Assembly (NCBI RefSeq): GCF_002159845.1
Contig: NZ_NFJK01000003.1
Location: 124,001 to 188,000 of the forward strand
Direction of reading: 5' to 3'
DNA length: 64,000 nucleotides
From: Anaeromassilibacillus sp. An250
Lineage (GTDB): Bacteria > Bacillota > Clostridia > Oscillospirales > Acutalibacteraceae
In this document: in pieces, positions 34,452-45,303 of the stretch
Layout: each line of letters starts with the position of its first letter
Position numbering within the stretch: the stretch's first letter is position 1
The notes under the pieces: model-generated
What the model was told of the DNA's origin: nothing
The model's database searches: none
Seen by the model: only the letters and a program-made list of their open reading frames with translations
Made by a program: the position numbers and the translations under genes

Positions 34452-37162
34452 TGAACAGATTGTGAACCTTGATACGGCGCAAAATATGCCTGCGTATAGA
34501 TCTCCTCAATTTCGCTGATGAGCGGATACCGCGGGTTTGCTGTGGTACACTGGTCCTCGTGCGCACGTTCTGCAAGCGCGGGCAGGCGGTCAAAGAAAAG
34601 CTTTTCGTCCACGCCGCATTCCTTGATACTCGTGGGGCAGTCCAGCTCCTGCTCTAAGCGGTAGACCGCTTTGATCAGGTTTTGGACGCTTTCTTCTGTA
34701 GTATGGCCGCCACATCCGATGAATGCGGCGATTTTTGCATATTTTTTGTCTGCAATAAAGGTTTCGTATTTGGGGAAAGCCGTAAACTTGGTGGGCTTTT
34801 GGGCGTTGTAAGCGATCACATAGGGAAGGATCACCGCGTTGGCGCGGCCGTGCGGGATGTGGAATTCCCCGCCCAGCTTGTGCGCCATGGAGTGATTTAA
34901 GCCCAAGAAAGCGTTGGTGAACGCCATGCCCGCAATGCAGGAGGCGTTGTGCATCTTTTCGCGCGCCACCGGGTCGGCAGCGCCGTTCTTGTAAGCGCGC
35001 GGCAGATATTCAAACACCATGCCGATCGCCTGCAGCGCTAAGCCGTCCGTGTAGTCGCTCGCCATGACGGAGACATAGGCTTCAATCGCGTGGGTGAGTA
35101 CATCCAGGCCCGTGTCCCGGGTGGCTGCCTTGGGCAGGTTCCAGACAAACTGCGGGTCGATGATAGCGACATCTGGACGAACGGCGTAATCGGCGAGCGG
35201 ATATTTGACGTTCCCGTTCTGCCGGTCGGTGATCACTGTAAAGGCCGTCACCTCGCTGCCTGTGCCGGAGGTGGTCGGAATGGCCACCAGCTTGGCCTTT
35301 TCGCCCAGGCGTGGGAATTTGTAGGCGCGCTTGCGAATGTCCAGGAATTTCAGCCGCAGGCCGTCAAAGGAGGCCTCCGGATGCTCGTAGAACAGCCACA
35401 TGCCCTTTGCCGCGTCGATGGCGGAACCGCCTCCGAGCGCGATGATAACATCGGGCTGGAAGGCGCGCATGGCCTCCACACCCCTGCGGATGGTGGATAC
35501 ATCGGGATCGGGTTCGACATCGGAATAAATCTCAGAATGACAATAGACCGGCCGCTTGCGCAGGAAGTACAGGATGCGATCCACGTAGCCCAGCTTTACC
35601 ATTGTGGCATCGGTCACAATGAAGGCGCGCTCGATATCCGGCATTTTCTCCAGATATTGGATCGAATCCTCTTCAAAGTAAATCTGCGGCGGTATTTTAA
35701 ACCACTGCATGTTGACCCTCCTCTGTGCGATGCGCTTGCGGTTGATGAGGTTGACGGACGACACATTGGATGTGGTGGAATTGTGCCCATAGGAGCCGCA
35801 ACCAAGCGTCAGGGAGGGGGTGTTTGTGTTGTAGATGTCGCCGATTGCCCCCTGGGAGGACGGCGAATTGGAGATGACGCGCCCGACCTTCATCTCTTTT
35901 CCATAGGCTTTGATGAGATCCGGATTGGTGGAGTGGATGACCGCCGAATGCCCCAAGCCGCCGAGTTCCAGCATCTTCTTGGCCATTGCAAAGCCTTCGC
36001 CGTGGCCTTTGACGGTAAAGTAAGCCAGTACAGGCGAGAGCTTTTCACGCGAAAGCGGATATTGGGGCCCTACGTCTTCCAGAGGGGCAATCAGGATCTT
36101 GGTCTTATCCGGGACTTGAATTCCGCTCTGCTCCGCAATCCAGCAGGCGGGCTTGCCGACAACGTCCGGATTGACCGCCTGCGTCTGTGGGTTGATGACA
36201 AAATGGGAGACCTTTTCGATTTCCTCCCCTTGCAGGAAATAGCAGTTGTTTGCTTTCATAATGCGTTCGAATTCGTCCGCAATCTCTTCGTCCACAATGA
36301 CGGCCTGCTCGGAGGCGCAGATCATGCCGTTGTCAAAGGTCTTGGAGAGCATCAGATCCGTGCAGGCTCGTTCCAACCGGGCGGTCTTTTCGATATAGCA
36401 GGGGACGTTTCCGGGTCCAACGCCCAGCGCCGGCTTTCCCGTGCTGTAGGCCGCGCGGACCATGCCGCTGCCGCCGGTCGCCAAAACCAGGGATACGCCC
36501 GGATGGTTCATCAGCGCGTTGGTGGCCGCGATCGACGGCGCAGTGATCCACTGGATGCAGTCCGCCGGGGCCCCGGCCTTGACCGCCGCATCGCGCATCA
36601 CCCGGGCCGCCTCGACGGAGGACTTCTGCGCGCTGGGATGGAACCCAAAGATGATGGGATTGCGCGTCTTCATACAGATCAGCGATTTGAACAGGGTGGT
36701 GGAGGTGGGATTGGTCACCGGGGTGACGCCGGCGACGACCCCCACCGGTTCGGCCACCTCCACATAGTCCTCCAGCTCGTTTTCTTCTATGATGCCGACC
36801 GTCTTCTGGCCTTTGATGGAGTGCCAGATGTATTCGGTGGCAAAAATATTTTTGATGATTTTGTCTTCCACAACGCCGCGCCCGGTCTCCTCATAGGCGA
36901 GCTTTGCCAGGCGCACGTGTTGATCCAGACCCGCCAGCGCCATGGCGTGGACAATGTTGTCCACCTGCTCCTGATCCATGTCCATAAAGGCAAGCAAGGC
37001 TTTTTGGGCCCGCTGCACCAGCTCATCGATCATCCCTTGGGCGTCCATTGCGGCATCTGCCGCGGCTTCGCGTGCATGCGCTTCTACGGCAACATCGGTC
37101 TCCGATTCCGGGATTCCCGCCCTTTTTACCACGGGAACCTTCTTTGCTTTCTCGTCAGGCAT
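34448..37162 (-). CDS. adhE: bifunctional acetaldehyde-CoA/alcohol dehydrogenase AdhE
   Basis: A 904-residue two-domain fermentation enzyme that reduces acetyl-CoA to acetaldehyde and then ethanol with two NADH. The N-terminal aldehyde dehydrogenase domain (about 60-500) has VGVVAGVTPVTNPTST, GGSGMVRAAYSTGKPALGVGPGN and the catalytic cysteine in TFDNGMICASEQAV. The C-terminal iron-dependent alcohol dehydrogenase domain has IALGGGSAIDAAKGMW, VAIPTTSGTGSEVT and GLNHSMAHKLGGEFHIPHGRANA, which gives the iron-binding histidines. The start at 37162 follows GGGAGG. Rex, encoded just upstream on the same strand, is a known repressor of adhE in other Firmicutes, but no clear Rex box was seen here. Confidence 0.95.
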   Translation of the reverse strand: MPDEKAKKVPVVKRAGIPESETDVAVEAHAREAAADAAMDAQGMIDELVQRAQKALLAFMDMDQEQVDNIVHAMALAGLDQHVRLAKLAYEETGRGVVEDKIIKNIFATEYIWHSIKGQKTVGIIEENELEDYVEVAEPVGVVAGVTPVTNPTSTTLFKSLICMKTRNPIIFGFHPSAQKSSVEAARVMRDAAVKAGAPADCIQWITAPSIAATNALMNHPGVSLVLATGGSGMVRAAYSTGKPALGVGPGNVPCYIEKTARLERACTDLMLSKTFDNGMICASEQAVIVDEEIADEFERIMKANNCYFLQGEEIEKVSHFVINPQTQAVNPDVVGKPACWIAEQSGIQVPDKTKILIAPLEDVGPQYPLSREKLSPVLAYFTVKGHGEGFAMAKKMLELGGLGHSAVIHSTNPDLIKAYGKEMKVGRVISNSPSSQGAIGDIYNTNTPSLTLGCGSYGHNSTTSNVSSVNLINRKRIAQRRVNMQWFKIPPQIYFEEDSIQYLEKMPDIERAFIVTDATMVKLGYVDRILYFLRKRPVYCHSEIYSDVEPDPDVSTIRRGVEAMRAFQPDVIIALGGGSAIDAAKGMWLFYEHPEASFDGLRLKFLDIRKRAYKFPRLGEKAKLVAIPTTSGTGSEVTAFTVITDRQNGNVKYPLADYAVRPDVAIIDPQFVWNLPKAATRDTGLDVLTHAIEAYVSVMASDYTDGLALQAIGMVFEYLPRAYKNGAADPVAREKMHNASCIAGMAFTNAFLGLNHSMAHKLGGEFHIPHGRANAVILPYVIAYNAQKPTKFTAFPKYETFIADKKYAKIAAFIGCGGHTTEESVQNLIKAVYRLEQELDCPTSIKECGVDEKLFFDRLPALAERAHEDQCTTANPRYPLISEIEEIYTQAYFAPYQGSQSVH

Positions 37163-37372
37163 CCTATTTTCCTCCCACTTTGTATTTGCTGGTAGTATCT
37201 CCGGACGGGGGAAAAATATGCCGGATAGAATATGGCGCTTGTGTCTAGCGGCTTTATGCGGTGAAAATAGATTCTGGCGCAGTACATCGACGATTTCCCG
37301 AAGAAATGGCACGCGAGAAGCCCGGAAACGGGAATACAAGCCTATCATTCTTATATACAGGAATGATAAAAA

Positions 37373-37406
37373 AGAGGGTAAGTTCCTTGGCAGGAACCTA
37401 CCCTCT
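37373..37406 (-). terminator. rex terminator
   Basis: AGAGGGTAAGTTCC pairs with GGAACCTACCCTCT with one mismatch. On the minus strand it is followed by TTTTTTAT. It separates rex from adhE. Confidence 0.85.
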
Positions 37407-37426
37407 ATTGGATATAATTTTTATGA

Positions 37427-38077
37427 TTATTTTGCAGTGCGCATGGGATCATTTGTGATGCGGTAACAGAGCGTCATCAGGCTGTCGTTCAGATGGACAT
37501 TTTCCACAATGGCATCCCCATATTTCATGTTGATGTCATAGTGGCTGAAATTCCAGAAACAGCGGATTCCCAGCGCATACAAGCGGTCGCTCAAGGATTC
37601 CACCGCGCTACGAGGAACACAGAGAACGGCCATAGTCGGCTTTTCAAGGTTGCAGAACCGCTCCAGGGTGTCAATGTTGCGCACAGTGAGACCATTGATG
37701 GTCCGGCCGATTTTGGCGTCGGCATTGTCAAAGATTCCCACCAGTGTGAAGCCCTCTGTCTCAAAGGAGAGATGGGAGGCGATCGCTTGGCCCAGGTTGC
37801 CCGCGCCGATCAAAACCGCTTTGTATGCGTGGGAGAGCCCGAGGATGTTTCCGATCTCTGTACAAAGCTGATCCACCATGTAGCCGTATCCCTGCTGCCC
37901 GAACCCGCCGAAGCAGTTGAGATCCTGACGAATCTGGGAGGCGGTGAGCCCCAGCTTTGCCGAAAGCTCGGTGGAGGAAATGCGCGTGACGCCCTTTTCC
38001 CGCAAAAGCTTGAGAAACCGATAGTAGCGGGGAAGCCGCCGGATAACGGACATGGAGATGTTTTCCCGTTTTGGCAT
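37427..38077 (-). CDS. rex: redox-sensing transcriptional repressor Rex
   Basis: A 216-residue repressor that releases DNA when NADH is high. The winged helix is at about 10-75 (RLPRYYRFLKLLREKGVTRISSTELSAKLGLTASQIRQDLNCFG). The Rossmann fold has VLIGAGNLGQAIASH, GIFDNADAKIGRTINGL and CVPRSAVESLSDRLYALGIRCFWNFS. The ATG at 38077 follows AAAGGA at a slightly long spacing. The gene lies 67 bp downstream of icd on the same strand and upstream of adhE. This puts the NADH sensor between a reductant-producing and an NADH-consuming gene. Confidence 0.93.
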   Translation of the reverse strand: MPKRENISMSVIRRLPRYYRFLKLLREKGVTRISSTELSAKLGLTASQIRQDLNCFGGFGQQGYGYMVDQLCTEIGNILGLSHAYKAVLIGAGNLGQAIASHLSFETEGFTLVGIFDNADAKIGRTINGLTVRNIDTLERFCNLEKPTMAVLCVPRSAVESLSDRLYALGIRCFWNFSHYDINMKYGDAIVENVHLNDSLMTLCYRITNDPMRTAK

Positions 38078-38144
38078 AATTCGTAAGGTCCTTTCTATTT
38101 GAGAAAAAGAAAGCCGGTAAAGGTTGCGCCTTATACGAAGGAGA

Positions 38145-39359
38145 TCAGAGCATCGCTGCGAGGCGCTTATCAATCTCCTTCAGGAAGGTCTCCGTGTCCA
38201 CAGTGGTCTTGTTCGGCAGCTTGGAGAGGCTGGCCAGGTCGCCGGTCATCACGCCTTCTTCAATGGTCTGGATGGAGGCGCGCTCCAATTTATCCGCGAA
38301 GTCCATCAGGGCGGAGTTGCCGTCCAGCTCGCCGCGCTTGCGCAGGGCGCCCGTCCAGGCGAACAGGGTTGCCATGGAGTTCGTGGAGGTCTTTTCGCCC
38401 TTCAGATGTTTATAGTAATGGCGCTGCACGGTGCCGTGCGCTGCCTCATATTCATATACGCCATCCGGGGAAACCAGGACACTGGTCATCATAGCCAGGC
38501 TGCCGTATGCCGTGGCGACCATGTCGCTCATCACGTCGCCGTCGTAGTTTTTGCATGCCCAGATATAGCCGCCCTCGGAGCGGATGACACGGGCCACTGC
38601 GTCGTCGATCAGGGTGTAGAAATATTCGATGCCCGCCGCATCAAATTTCTCTTTGTACTCCGCGTCGAAGATCTCCTGGAAGATGTCCTTGAAGCGGTGG
38701 TCGTACTGCTTGGAAATGGTATCCTTGGTCGCAAACCAGAGGTCCTTTTTCTCGTCCAAAGCGTAGTTAAAGCAGGAGCGCGCAAAGCTGCCGATGCTCT
38801 TGTCCAAGTTATGGACGCCCTGGATGATGCCGCTGGATGTCTGGAAATCGTGGATGGTTGCGCGGGTCTCCTTGCCGTCCGCATCCGTGACGACCAGCTC
38901 TGCCTTGGAGCCTGCGGGCACCTGCATCTCCACATTGCGGTATACGTCGCCGTAAGCATGACGCGCAATGGTGATCGGCTTTGTCCAAGTGGGGATGAAC
39001 GGGGTGATGCCTTTTACCAGGATCGGGGTGCGGAAAACCGTGCCGTCCAGCATGGCGCGGATGGTGCCGTTCGGAGACTTCCACATCTCTTTGAGGTTAT
39101 ACTCCTCCACACGGGCAGCATTCGGCGTGATGGTGGCGCACTTGACGGCCACACCGTATTTCTTGGTAGCGTTGGCGCTGTCCACGGTCACCTGGTCGTT
39201 GGTCTCGTCGCGGTGTTTCAAACCGAGGTCGTAATACTCGGTTTTCAGGTCGATATAGGGCGTGAGCAGGATATCCTTAATCATCTTCCAGATGATGCGG
39301 GTCATCTCGTCGCCGTCCATCTCCACCAGCGGGGTGGTCATAGGAATTTTATTGGCCAT
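38145..39359 (-). CDS. icd: NADP-dependent isocitrate dehydrogenase
   Basis: A 404-residue enzyme that converts isocitrate to 2-oxoglutarate and CO2. It is of the dimeric, eukaryote-like type: [88 protein letters not shown] and [26 protein letters not shown]. The last block and the arginine-rich region around [13 protein letters not shown] support NADP use. GGAGGGA precedes the ATG at 39359. It is 34 bp downstream of acn, so acn-icd form an operon. Confidence 0.94.
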   Translation of the reverse strand: MANKIPMTTPLVEMDGDEMTRIIWKMIKDILLTPYIDLKTEYYDLGLKHRDETNDQVTVDSANATKKYGVAVKCATITPNAARVEEYNLKEMWKSPNGTIRAMLDGTVFRTPILVKGITPFIPTWTKPITIARHAYGDVYRNVEMQVPAGSKAELVVTDADGKETRATIHDFQTSSGIIQGVHNLDKSIGSFARSCFNYALDEKKDLWFATKDTISKQYDHRFKDIFQEIFDAEYKEKFDAAGIEYFYTLIDDAVARVIRSEGGYIWACKNYDGDVMSDMVATAYGSLAMMTSVLVSPDGVYEYEAAHGTVQRHYYKHLKGEKTSTNSMATLFAWTGALRKRGELDGNSALMDFADKLERASIQTIEEGVMTGDLASLSKLPNKTTVDTETFLKEIDKRLAAML

Positions 39360-39393
39360 GGGAAATCCCTCCATTTATTTTATATAGTTTAAA

Positions 39394-41328
39394 TTATTTG
39401 GATTGCTCTCTTGTATAGTTCAGCAGGCCGCCGGCAAGGACCATTTCGCGCTGGCGTGCGGAGAGAACCGCTTCCGCCTCAAATTCAATGCCTTTGGTCA
39501 AATCTTTGACGATGATCTTCGAATTGCCGGCGATGGCGGAACGGATGTCCGGCAGTTCCAGCTCGTCCATCTGGTCGATACGGTCATAATCGGCCTCATC
39601 CTTAAAGACCAAGGGGAGGATGCCGGCGTTTGCCAGGTTCGCGCAGTGGATGCGCGCGAAGCTCTTGGCGATGACCGCCTTGACGCCCAGATACAGCGGC
39701 ACCAGTGCGGCATGTTCGCGGGAAGAACCCTGGCCATAGTTTGCGCCGCCGATCACGATGCCCTTGCCGTACTCCCGGCAGCGAGCCGGGAATTCCTTAT
39801 CGCAGACGCCGAAGCAGAAATTGCTGAGGTACGGAATGTTGGAGCGGTAGGGGAGGATCTTTGCGCCAGCCGGCATGATGTGGTCGGTGGTGATGTTGTC
39901 GCCCACCTTGAGCAGCGCTTTTGCCGCGATGGTTTCCGGCAGCGGGTCCGTCGTGGGGAACTCTTTGATGTTCGGGCCGCGCAGGATCTCGACCTTGTCC
40001 ATCTCGCTCTCCGGCGCGGGCGCGACGACCATATTGTCGTTGATGAGGAACTTCTCCGGCAGAGCGATCGGCGCTTCTTCGCCCAACGTCTGCGGGTTCG
40101 TAAACACGCCGGTCAGAGCGGAAGCCGCTGCAGTCTCCGGGCTGACCAGATAGATCTGGCCGTCGGCCGTTCCGGAACGGCCCTCGAAGTTGCGGTTGAA
40201 GGTGCGCAGGGAGATGCCCTTGGAGTTCGGGGACTGGCCCATGCCGATGCAGGGGCCGCACGCGCATTCCAGAATGCGGGCGCCCGCAGCGATCAGGTCG
40301 GCCAGAGCGCCGTTTTGTGCGAGCATATTGTAAACCTGCTTGGAACCCGGGGCGATCGCAAGGCTGACATCCGGATGGACGGTTTTGCCCTTCAGGATGG
40401 AAGCGACGCGCATCAGGTCCAGGTAGGAGGAGTTTGTGCAGGAACCGATGCAGACCTGATCGACCTTGATTGCGCCGATCTCGTCCACTGTCTTGACGTT
40501 GTCCGGGCTGTGCGGGCAAGCGGCCAGCGGGACCAGCTCGGAGAGGTCGATGGAGATTTCTTCGTCATAGACCGCATCCGGGTCGGAGGAGAGCTCCACC
40601 CAATCCTCCTCGCGGCCCTGTGCCTTCAGGAAGGAGCGGGTGATCTCGTCGGACGGGAAAATGGATGTGGTAGCGCCCAACTCAGCGCCCATATTGGTGA
40701 TGGTGGCGCGCTCCGGAACGGTCAGGCTCTTGACGCCCTCGCCGGCATACTCCACAATTTTGCCAACGCCGCCCTTGACCGAAAGGATCTGCAGGACCTT
40801 CAGGATGACGTCCTTGGCAGAAACCCACGGGGAGAGCTTACCCGTCAGATTGACGCGCAGCATTTTGGGCATGGTGATGTAGTAGGGGCCGCCGCCCATG
40901 GCGACCGCGACGTCCAGGCCGCCCGCGCCCATGGCCAGCATACCGATGCCGCCGCCCGTCGGGGTGTGGCTGTCGGAGCCGATCAAGGTTTTGCCCGGAA
41001 TGCCGAAGCGCTCCAGATGTACCTGGTGGCAGATGCCATTGCCCGGCCGGGAGAACCAGATGCCGTGCTTCTTGGCGATGCTCTGAATAAAGCGGTGGTC
41101 GTCCGCATTTTCAAAGCCGGTCTGTAGGGTATTGTGGTCGATATAGGCAACGCTCCGCTCCGTCTTGACCCGCGGAACGCCCATTGCTTCAAATTCCAGA
41201 TAGGCCATGGTGCCGGTCGCATCCTGGGTGAGGGTTTGGTCGATCTTCAGGCCGATCTCGCTGCCGACCGTCATTTCGCCGCTCACAATATGGTTTTTAA
41301 TGATCTTTTGCGCCAAAGTCAGTCCCAT
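39394..41328 (-). CDS. acnA: aconitate hydratase
   Basis: A 644-residue monomeric aconitase of the shorter clostridial/mitochondrial type. The [4Fe-4S] ligands are visible: one Cys in CIGSCTNSSYLDL and two in ECACGPCIGMGQSPNS. Other active-site blocks are LIGSDSHTPTGGGIGMLAMGAGG, DNITTDHIMPAGAKILPYRSN and GGANYGQGSSREHAALVPLYLG. It isomerises citrate to isocitrate. The ATG at 41328 has GGAGG 8 bp upstream. It is first in the acn-icd operon and has its own promoter. Confidence 0.95.
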   Translation of the reverse strand: MGLTLAQKIIKNHIVSGEMTVGSEIGLKIDQTLTQDATGTMAYLEFEAMGVPRVKTERSVAYIDHNTLQTGFENADDHRFIQSIAKKHGIWFSRPGNGICHQVHLERFGIPGKTLIGSDSHTPTGGGIGMLAMGAGGLDVAVAMGGGPYYITMPKMLRVNLTGKLSPWVSAKDVILKVLQILSVKGGVGKIVEYAGEGVKSLTVPERATITNMGAELGATTSIFPSDEITRSFLKAQGREEDWVELSSDPDAVYDEEISIDLSELVPLAACPHSPDNVKTVDEIGAIKVDQVCIGSCTNSSYLDLMRVASILKGKTVHPDVSLAIAPGSKQVYNMLAQNGALADLIAAGARILECACGPCIGMGQSPNSKGISLRTFNRNFEGRSGTADGQIYLVSPETAAASALTGVFTNPQTLGEEAPIALPEKFLINDNMVVAPAPESEMDKVEILRGPNIKEFPTTDPLPETIAAKALLKVGDNITTDHIMPAGAKILPYRSNIPYLSNFCFGVCDKEFPARCREYGKGIVIGGANYGQGSSREHAALVPLYLGVKAVIAKSFARIHCANLANAGILPLVFKDEADYDRIDQMDELELPDIRSAIAGNSKIIVKDLTKGIEFEAEAVLSARQREMVLAGGLLNYTREQSK

Positions 41329-41392
41329 ATGATTTTCCTCCATTTTACTTTCGCAAGTTTTCGTGAGTGATCCTATCTAATTAATTATTCCT

Positions 41393-41422
41393 ATTATCGT
41401 TCAAATTGCTAAGATTGTCAAT
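41393..41422 (-). promoter_or_regulatory. acn-icd promoter
   Basis: On the minus strand TTGACA (plus 41417-41422) and GATAAT (plus 41393-41398) are separated by about 18 bp. AATAATTAATTAGAT follows directly, resembling the AT-rich dyad after the gltA promoter. Confidence 0.65.
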
Positions 41423-41552
41423 ATATTCACACAGATGCTTCTACAGGATTTCTGCGTCGTTTTTTGGCACAATTCCAAGAAATTGCCCCAAAGGAATGAT
41501 CTTCGTTTGAAAAGTTCCAGAGCGAAAGGGGGATTCCCGATAGGCGCCTGGG

Positions 41553-41581
41553 TTGAATGCGCAAAAAAATGATGCTATAAT
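41553..41581 (+). promoter_or_regulatory. tepA promoter
   Basis: TTGAAT (41553-41558) and TATAAT (41576-41581) are 17 bp apart, about 95 bp before the tepA start. Confidence 0.75.
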
Positions 41582-41675
41582 ACAGGGGAAACTTGCACCG
41601 AACCGCAATTTTTCCACTCCCGCTGCGTATGAACGGCGGCGGGGCCGGAACACTAAGCGGTAGGAGGTGGCAAGT

Positions 41676-42491
41676 ATGGAAAAAACGTATTCGGCCATGC
41701 GTGCCGCGCGCTACGCTGTGGCGCAGCCGGCCGGCGCCCGAAACGATAGCGGAGAAAATAAAGACCGCAGCGAAGCGCGCGACGATGAAAAACAGCAGAC
41801 CGACCAGATTGTGGACACCGGTTCGGTGATCACCGGCGATGGCCGGCATATGATCCATTGCCTGACGGTGATCGGCCAAATCGAGGGACATAATGTTTTG
41901 CCGTCGCAGAATAAGACCACAAAATATGAGCATGTGATCCCGCAGCTTGTGGCGATTGAGGAAGAACCGCGGATCGATGGGCTGTTGATGATTTTGAACA
42001 CCGTGGGCGGGGATGTGGAAGCCGGCCTTGCCATTGCGGAGCTGGTCGCCGGGATGAAAAAGCCGACCGTTTCCCTGGTGCTGGGTGGGGGGCATTCCAT
42101 TGGGGTGCCGCTGGCTGTGGCGGCCAAGCATTCGTTTATTGCGCCGAGCGCGACGATGACGATCCATCCCGTCCGGATGAATGGCCTGATGTTGGGGGTC
42201 CCGCAGACGCTGGAATATTTTCAACGGATGCAGGAACGTATTACCCAGTTTGTGACCGACAACTCCCATATTACGCCCCAGCGCTTCTACGAGCTGGCGA
42301 TGAACACGGAGGAACTGGTGATGGATGTGGGGACGGTCCTCGATGGGCCGGACGCCGTGAAGGAGGGCCTGATCGACTCGTTGGGAAGCCTTTCCGACGC
42401 AATCGACTGTTTGTATCAGATGATCGACAAGGCAAAAAAGGCGGAGAAGAAGGCATCAAAGTCCACAAAAAAGACCGGCAAAAAGGCATAA
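41676..42491 (+). CDS. tepA: ClpP-like serine protease TepA
   Basis: A 271-residue ClpP/crotonase-fold protein. After a charged N-terminal tail of about 55 residues, the core has [32 protein letters not shown], the predicted nucleophile in [17 protein letters not shown] and the histidine in [14 protein letters not shown] lysine-rich tail ends the protein. Known TepA of Bacillus (YmfB) aids protein translocation. The neighbouring spoIIIE gene gives the same tepA-spoIIIE order as in Bacillus subtilis. The ATG at 41676 follows TAGGAGGT; a GTG at 41667 overlaps that site. Confidence 0.88.
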   Translation: MEKTYSAMRAARYAVAQPAGARNDSGENKDRSEARDDEKQQTDQIVDTGSVITGDGRHMIHCLTVIGQIEGHNVLPSQNKTTKYEHVIPQLVAIEEEPRIDGLLMILNTVGGDVEAGLAIAELVAGMKKPTVSLVLGGGHSIGVPLAVAAKHSFIAPSATMTIHPVRMNGLMLGVPQTLEYFQRMQERITQFVTDNSHITPQRFYELAMNTEELVMDVGTVLDGPDAVKEGLIDSLGSLSDAIDCLYQMIDKAKKAEKKASKSTKKTGKKA

Positions 42492-42634
42492 AGGCCGTAT
42501 CCTTGCGTAGGAGACGGAATCTGGCCGGCCTTTCAGCCTTGTTTTGGAAGAATGGGCGCGGCATATGCCGCGCTTTACATATTTGCTTTTCAATAGATGG
42601 CGGCTCCGATCCGCCGGAGTAATTGGGGGATAAA

Positions 42635-45241
42635 GTGGCTGGTAAATACGCAAAGAATACAAAAACTGCAAAAAAGAGCGCGCCTGCAAAGCGGAGCAGC
42701 AGCCCGCAGGCAAGACGGCAGGCGGAAAAACAGCGCGCGGCCAATCGCCGGGCCAGTGAGAAAAAGACCACGAAGGCTGAGCGCGAAGCGAAGCACGCAG
42801 AGGAAGCCAAGCAGCACAATCAGATTCTGGCCATCGTGCTTTTTGCGCTGTCCATCTTCATGGCCTGCTTGGTTTTAATCGAGGGCGACCATGTATGGCT
42901 TTGGTTACATAATCTGTTGATGGGCCTGTTCGGGACATGCGCCATCCTCTGGCCCGTGTTGCTGCTGTATATTTCCATTGTCACGGCGTTTGAACGGCGG
43001 AACGGACGAATGCGCGTGAAGATCGGCATCATGGTGGGAATCATCATTTTGGTGTGCGCCGCGTTCTACATCTTTGGGGAGTCGGCGCAGGAGAGCGCAC
43101 CATTCTTCCAGACGCTCGGCAGCCTCTATGGAAAGGGCATCGAGCGCTCCGGCGCGGGCCTTGTGAGCGGCCTCCTTGGAATCCCGCTGGTGCTCCTGTT
43201 GGGGACGGTTGGCGCACGCATCGTGATTGTCCTGTTGCTGTTTGTGGCGGTGATGATCCTCACCGGCACCAGCCTGGTACAGCTTTTCCGCACCGTCGCA
43301 AAGCCGGCGGAGGTGGTTGCCAACAACATCGGCGAGGCGCGTGAACGCCGCCAGATCGAGCGGCAGCGCGATATGAACATCGACATTGCGTTGGACCCGG
43401 ACGATCCCAACCAACTGCCTGCGCATCCGGTCAAGTCGGTTAAGCCGCAGAGGAACGAGAAACTCGAAAAATTGGAAAAAGTATTCCATTCGCCGGATCC
43501 TGTTTTGGATATGGAGGACGGACCGGGAACCTCGAAGGCGGAGGACGCTGCGGAAGTGTTCCGCAAGCCCATCGGCGTACAGCCCACGGATTCTGTGGTA
43601 GAGCCCGTGGAGGGTGCTCCCGCGGAAGAGCCGCCCATGCCCTTCGTGCCCAAGCCGGTGGAACACAGGAAGCCTGCGGCTGAGCCAGCTGCGAAAGAGG
43701 TGCAGCTCACCATGATGGACGAGCCGCCACAGGACGGCGAGTACCATTTCCCGCCGGTCTCGATGCTGGAGACCACCAAGGCGACGGATGAAAACGAAAT
43801 TGCCCACGAATTGCAGACAAACGGCCGGATGCTGGTTGAGACGTTGAAGAGTTTTGGCGTGCAGACAAAGATTCTGGACATCTCCCGCGGCCCGGCGGTA
43901 ACGCGCTATGAATTGCAGCCTGCGGCCGGCGTCAAAATCAGCAAGATCACCAACCTTGCGGACGACATCGCCATGAACCTGGCGGCCTCCGGCGTGCGCA
44001 TTGAGGCGCCGATCCCCGGAAAGGCCGCGGTGGGCATTGAAGTGCCGAATAAAAAGGTCAGCGTGGTGCGCATGCGCGAGCTGATCGAATCGAACACCTT
44101 CGCCACCAGCAAGAGCCGCCTGACCGTGGTGCTGGGGCGCGATATTGCGGGTGAAATCGCCACAGCCGACCTCGCCAAGATGCCGCATCTGCTGATCGCC
44201 GGTTCCACGGGTTCCGGTAAGTCGGTGTGCATCAACTCGTTGATCGTCAGCCTCTTGTACAAGTCCACGCCGGACGAGGTGCGTTTCCTGATGATCGACC
44301 CAAAGGTGGTCGAGCTCGGCATCTACAACGGCATTCCGCAATTGTTGGTGCCGGTTGTGACCGACCCGCGCAAGGCCGCCGGAGCGTTGAGCTGGGCGGT
44401 CACGGAGATGCTCAAGCGGTATAAGATCTTTGCGGAGAACAACGTGCGCGACCTTGCGGCGTACAACCGCCTGGCAAGCTCCTGCGGCTATCAGGACGAG
44501 CAGGGCCAGCCCATGCAGCATATGCCGCAGATTGTCATCATCATCGACGAGTTGGCCGACCTGATGATGGCCGCGCCGAACGAAGTGGAGGACTCCATCT
44601 GCCGCCTGGCGCAGATGGCGCGCGCCGCGGGCATGCATCTGGTCATCGCCACGCAGCGCCCCTCGGTCGACGTTATCACGGGCATTATCAAGGCGAATAT
44701 CCCCAGCCGGATCGCGTTTGCGGTTTCCTCACAGGTGGATTCCCGCACCATTCTCGACATGGGCGGCGCGGAAAAGCTTCTGGGCCGCGGCGATATGCTG
44801 TTTTCGCCGGTGGGTTCCCCGAAGCCGATCCGCATCCAGGGCTGCTTTGTCAGCGACAGCGAGATCGAGAGCATCGTCAACTTTATCAAGAAGTCACAGG
44901 AGCCCGGCTATGACGCGAGCATCGCAGAGGAGATTGAAAAGAACGCCGTTGCAGAAAAGGGAAGCTCCGGGGCGGACGCTTCGGACTCCGACCAAGATCC
45001 CATGATGCCCGAGGCGATCAAGTGCGTGGTGGAGGCTGGCCAGGCTTCGACCTCCCTGCTGCAGCGCCGCCTGCGCTTGGGCTATGCCCGCGCGGGAAGG
45101 CTGATCGACGAGATGGAGCAGATGGGCGTTGTCGGCCCGCATGAGGGCAGCAAGCCGCGCCAAGTGCTGATTACCTATCAGCAGTGGCTGGAGATGAACA
45201 TGCGCGTCAGCGACGAGCAGAGCAACCAAACAGACGAATAA
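42635..45241 (+). CDS. DNA translocase FtsK/SpoIIIE
   Basis: An 868-residue membrane-anchored DNA pump that moves chromosomes through the division or sporulation septum. A very basic N-terminus is followed by four hydrophobic segments (about 65-200), then an acidic, proline-rich linker (about 230-380). The motor has [17 protein letters not shown] (Walker A), [13 protein letters not shown] (Walker B) and [26 protein letters not shown]. The C-terminal gamma winged helix ([27 protein letters not shown]) reads DNA polarity. Start is GTG 42635 with GGGGGA upstream. In a spore former beside tepA, SpoIIIE is the better name, but FtsK function is possible. Confidence 0.93.
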   Translation: MAGKYAKNTKTAKKSAPAKRSSSPQARRQAEKQRAANRRASEKKTTKAEREAKHAEEAKQHNQILAIVLFALSIFMACLVLIEGDHVWLWLHNLLMGLFGTCAILWPVLLLYISIVTAFERRNGRMRVKIGIMVGIIILVCAAFYIFGESAQESAPFFQTLGSLYGKGIERSGAGLVSGLLGIPLVLLLGTVGARIVIVLLLFVAVMILTGTSLVQLFRTVAKPAEVVANNIGEARERRQIERQRDMNIDIALDPDDPNQLPAHPVKSVKPQRNEKLEKLEKVFHSPDPVLDMEDGPGTSKAEDAAEVFRKPIGVQPTDSVVEPVEGAPAEEPPMPFVPKPVEHRKPAAEPAAKEVQLTMMDEPPQDGEYHFPPVSMLETTKATDENEIAHELQTNGRMLVETLKSFGVQTKILDISRGPAVTRYELQPAAGVKISKITNLADDIAMNLAASGVRIEAPIPGKAAVGIEVPNKKVSVVRMRELIESNTFATSKSRLTVVLGRDIAGEIATADLAKMPHLLIAGSTGSGKSVCINSLIVSLLYKSTPDEVRFLMIDPKVVELGIYNGIPQLLVPVVTDPRKAAGALSWAVTEMLKRYKIFAENNVRDLAAYNRLASSCGYQDEQGQPMQHMPQIVIIIDELADLMMAAPNEVEDSICRLAQMARAAGMHLVIATQRPSVDVITGIIKANIPSRIAFAVSSQVDSRTILDMGGAEKLLGRGDMLFSPVGSPKPIRIQGCFVSDSEIESIVNFIKKSQEPGYDASIAEEIEKNAVAEKGSSGADASDSDQDPMMPEAIKCVVEAGQASTSLLQRRLRLGYARAGRLIDEMEQMGVVGPHEGSKPRQVLITYQQWLEMNMRVSDEQSNQTDE

Positions 45242-45251
45242 AAACCATCAC

Positions 45252-45280
45252 GGGCCGCTTCCGCTTTTCCGAAGCGGCCC
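45252..45280. repeat. GC-rich hairpin between spoIIIE and ygiQ
   Basis: GGGCCGCTTC and GAAGCGGCCC form a perfect 10-bp stem with a 9-nt loop. No T-run follows, so readthrough into the next gene is likely. Confidence 0.55.
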
Positions 45281-45303
45281 GACGACGCAAAAGGGATAGG
45301 AAT

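Noticed and set aside
35090-37195. 701-codon plus-strand open frame
   Set aside because: It is the antisense shadow of adhE in GC-rich codons.
39403-41127. 574-codon plus-strand open frame
   Set aside because: It is antisense to aconitase, which has all cluster ligands.
42905-44638. 577-codon minus-strand open frame
   Set aside because: It is antisense to spoIIIE and rich in His and Arg, as expected for a shadow frame.
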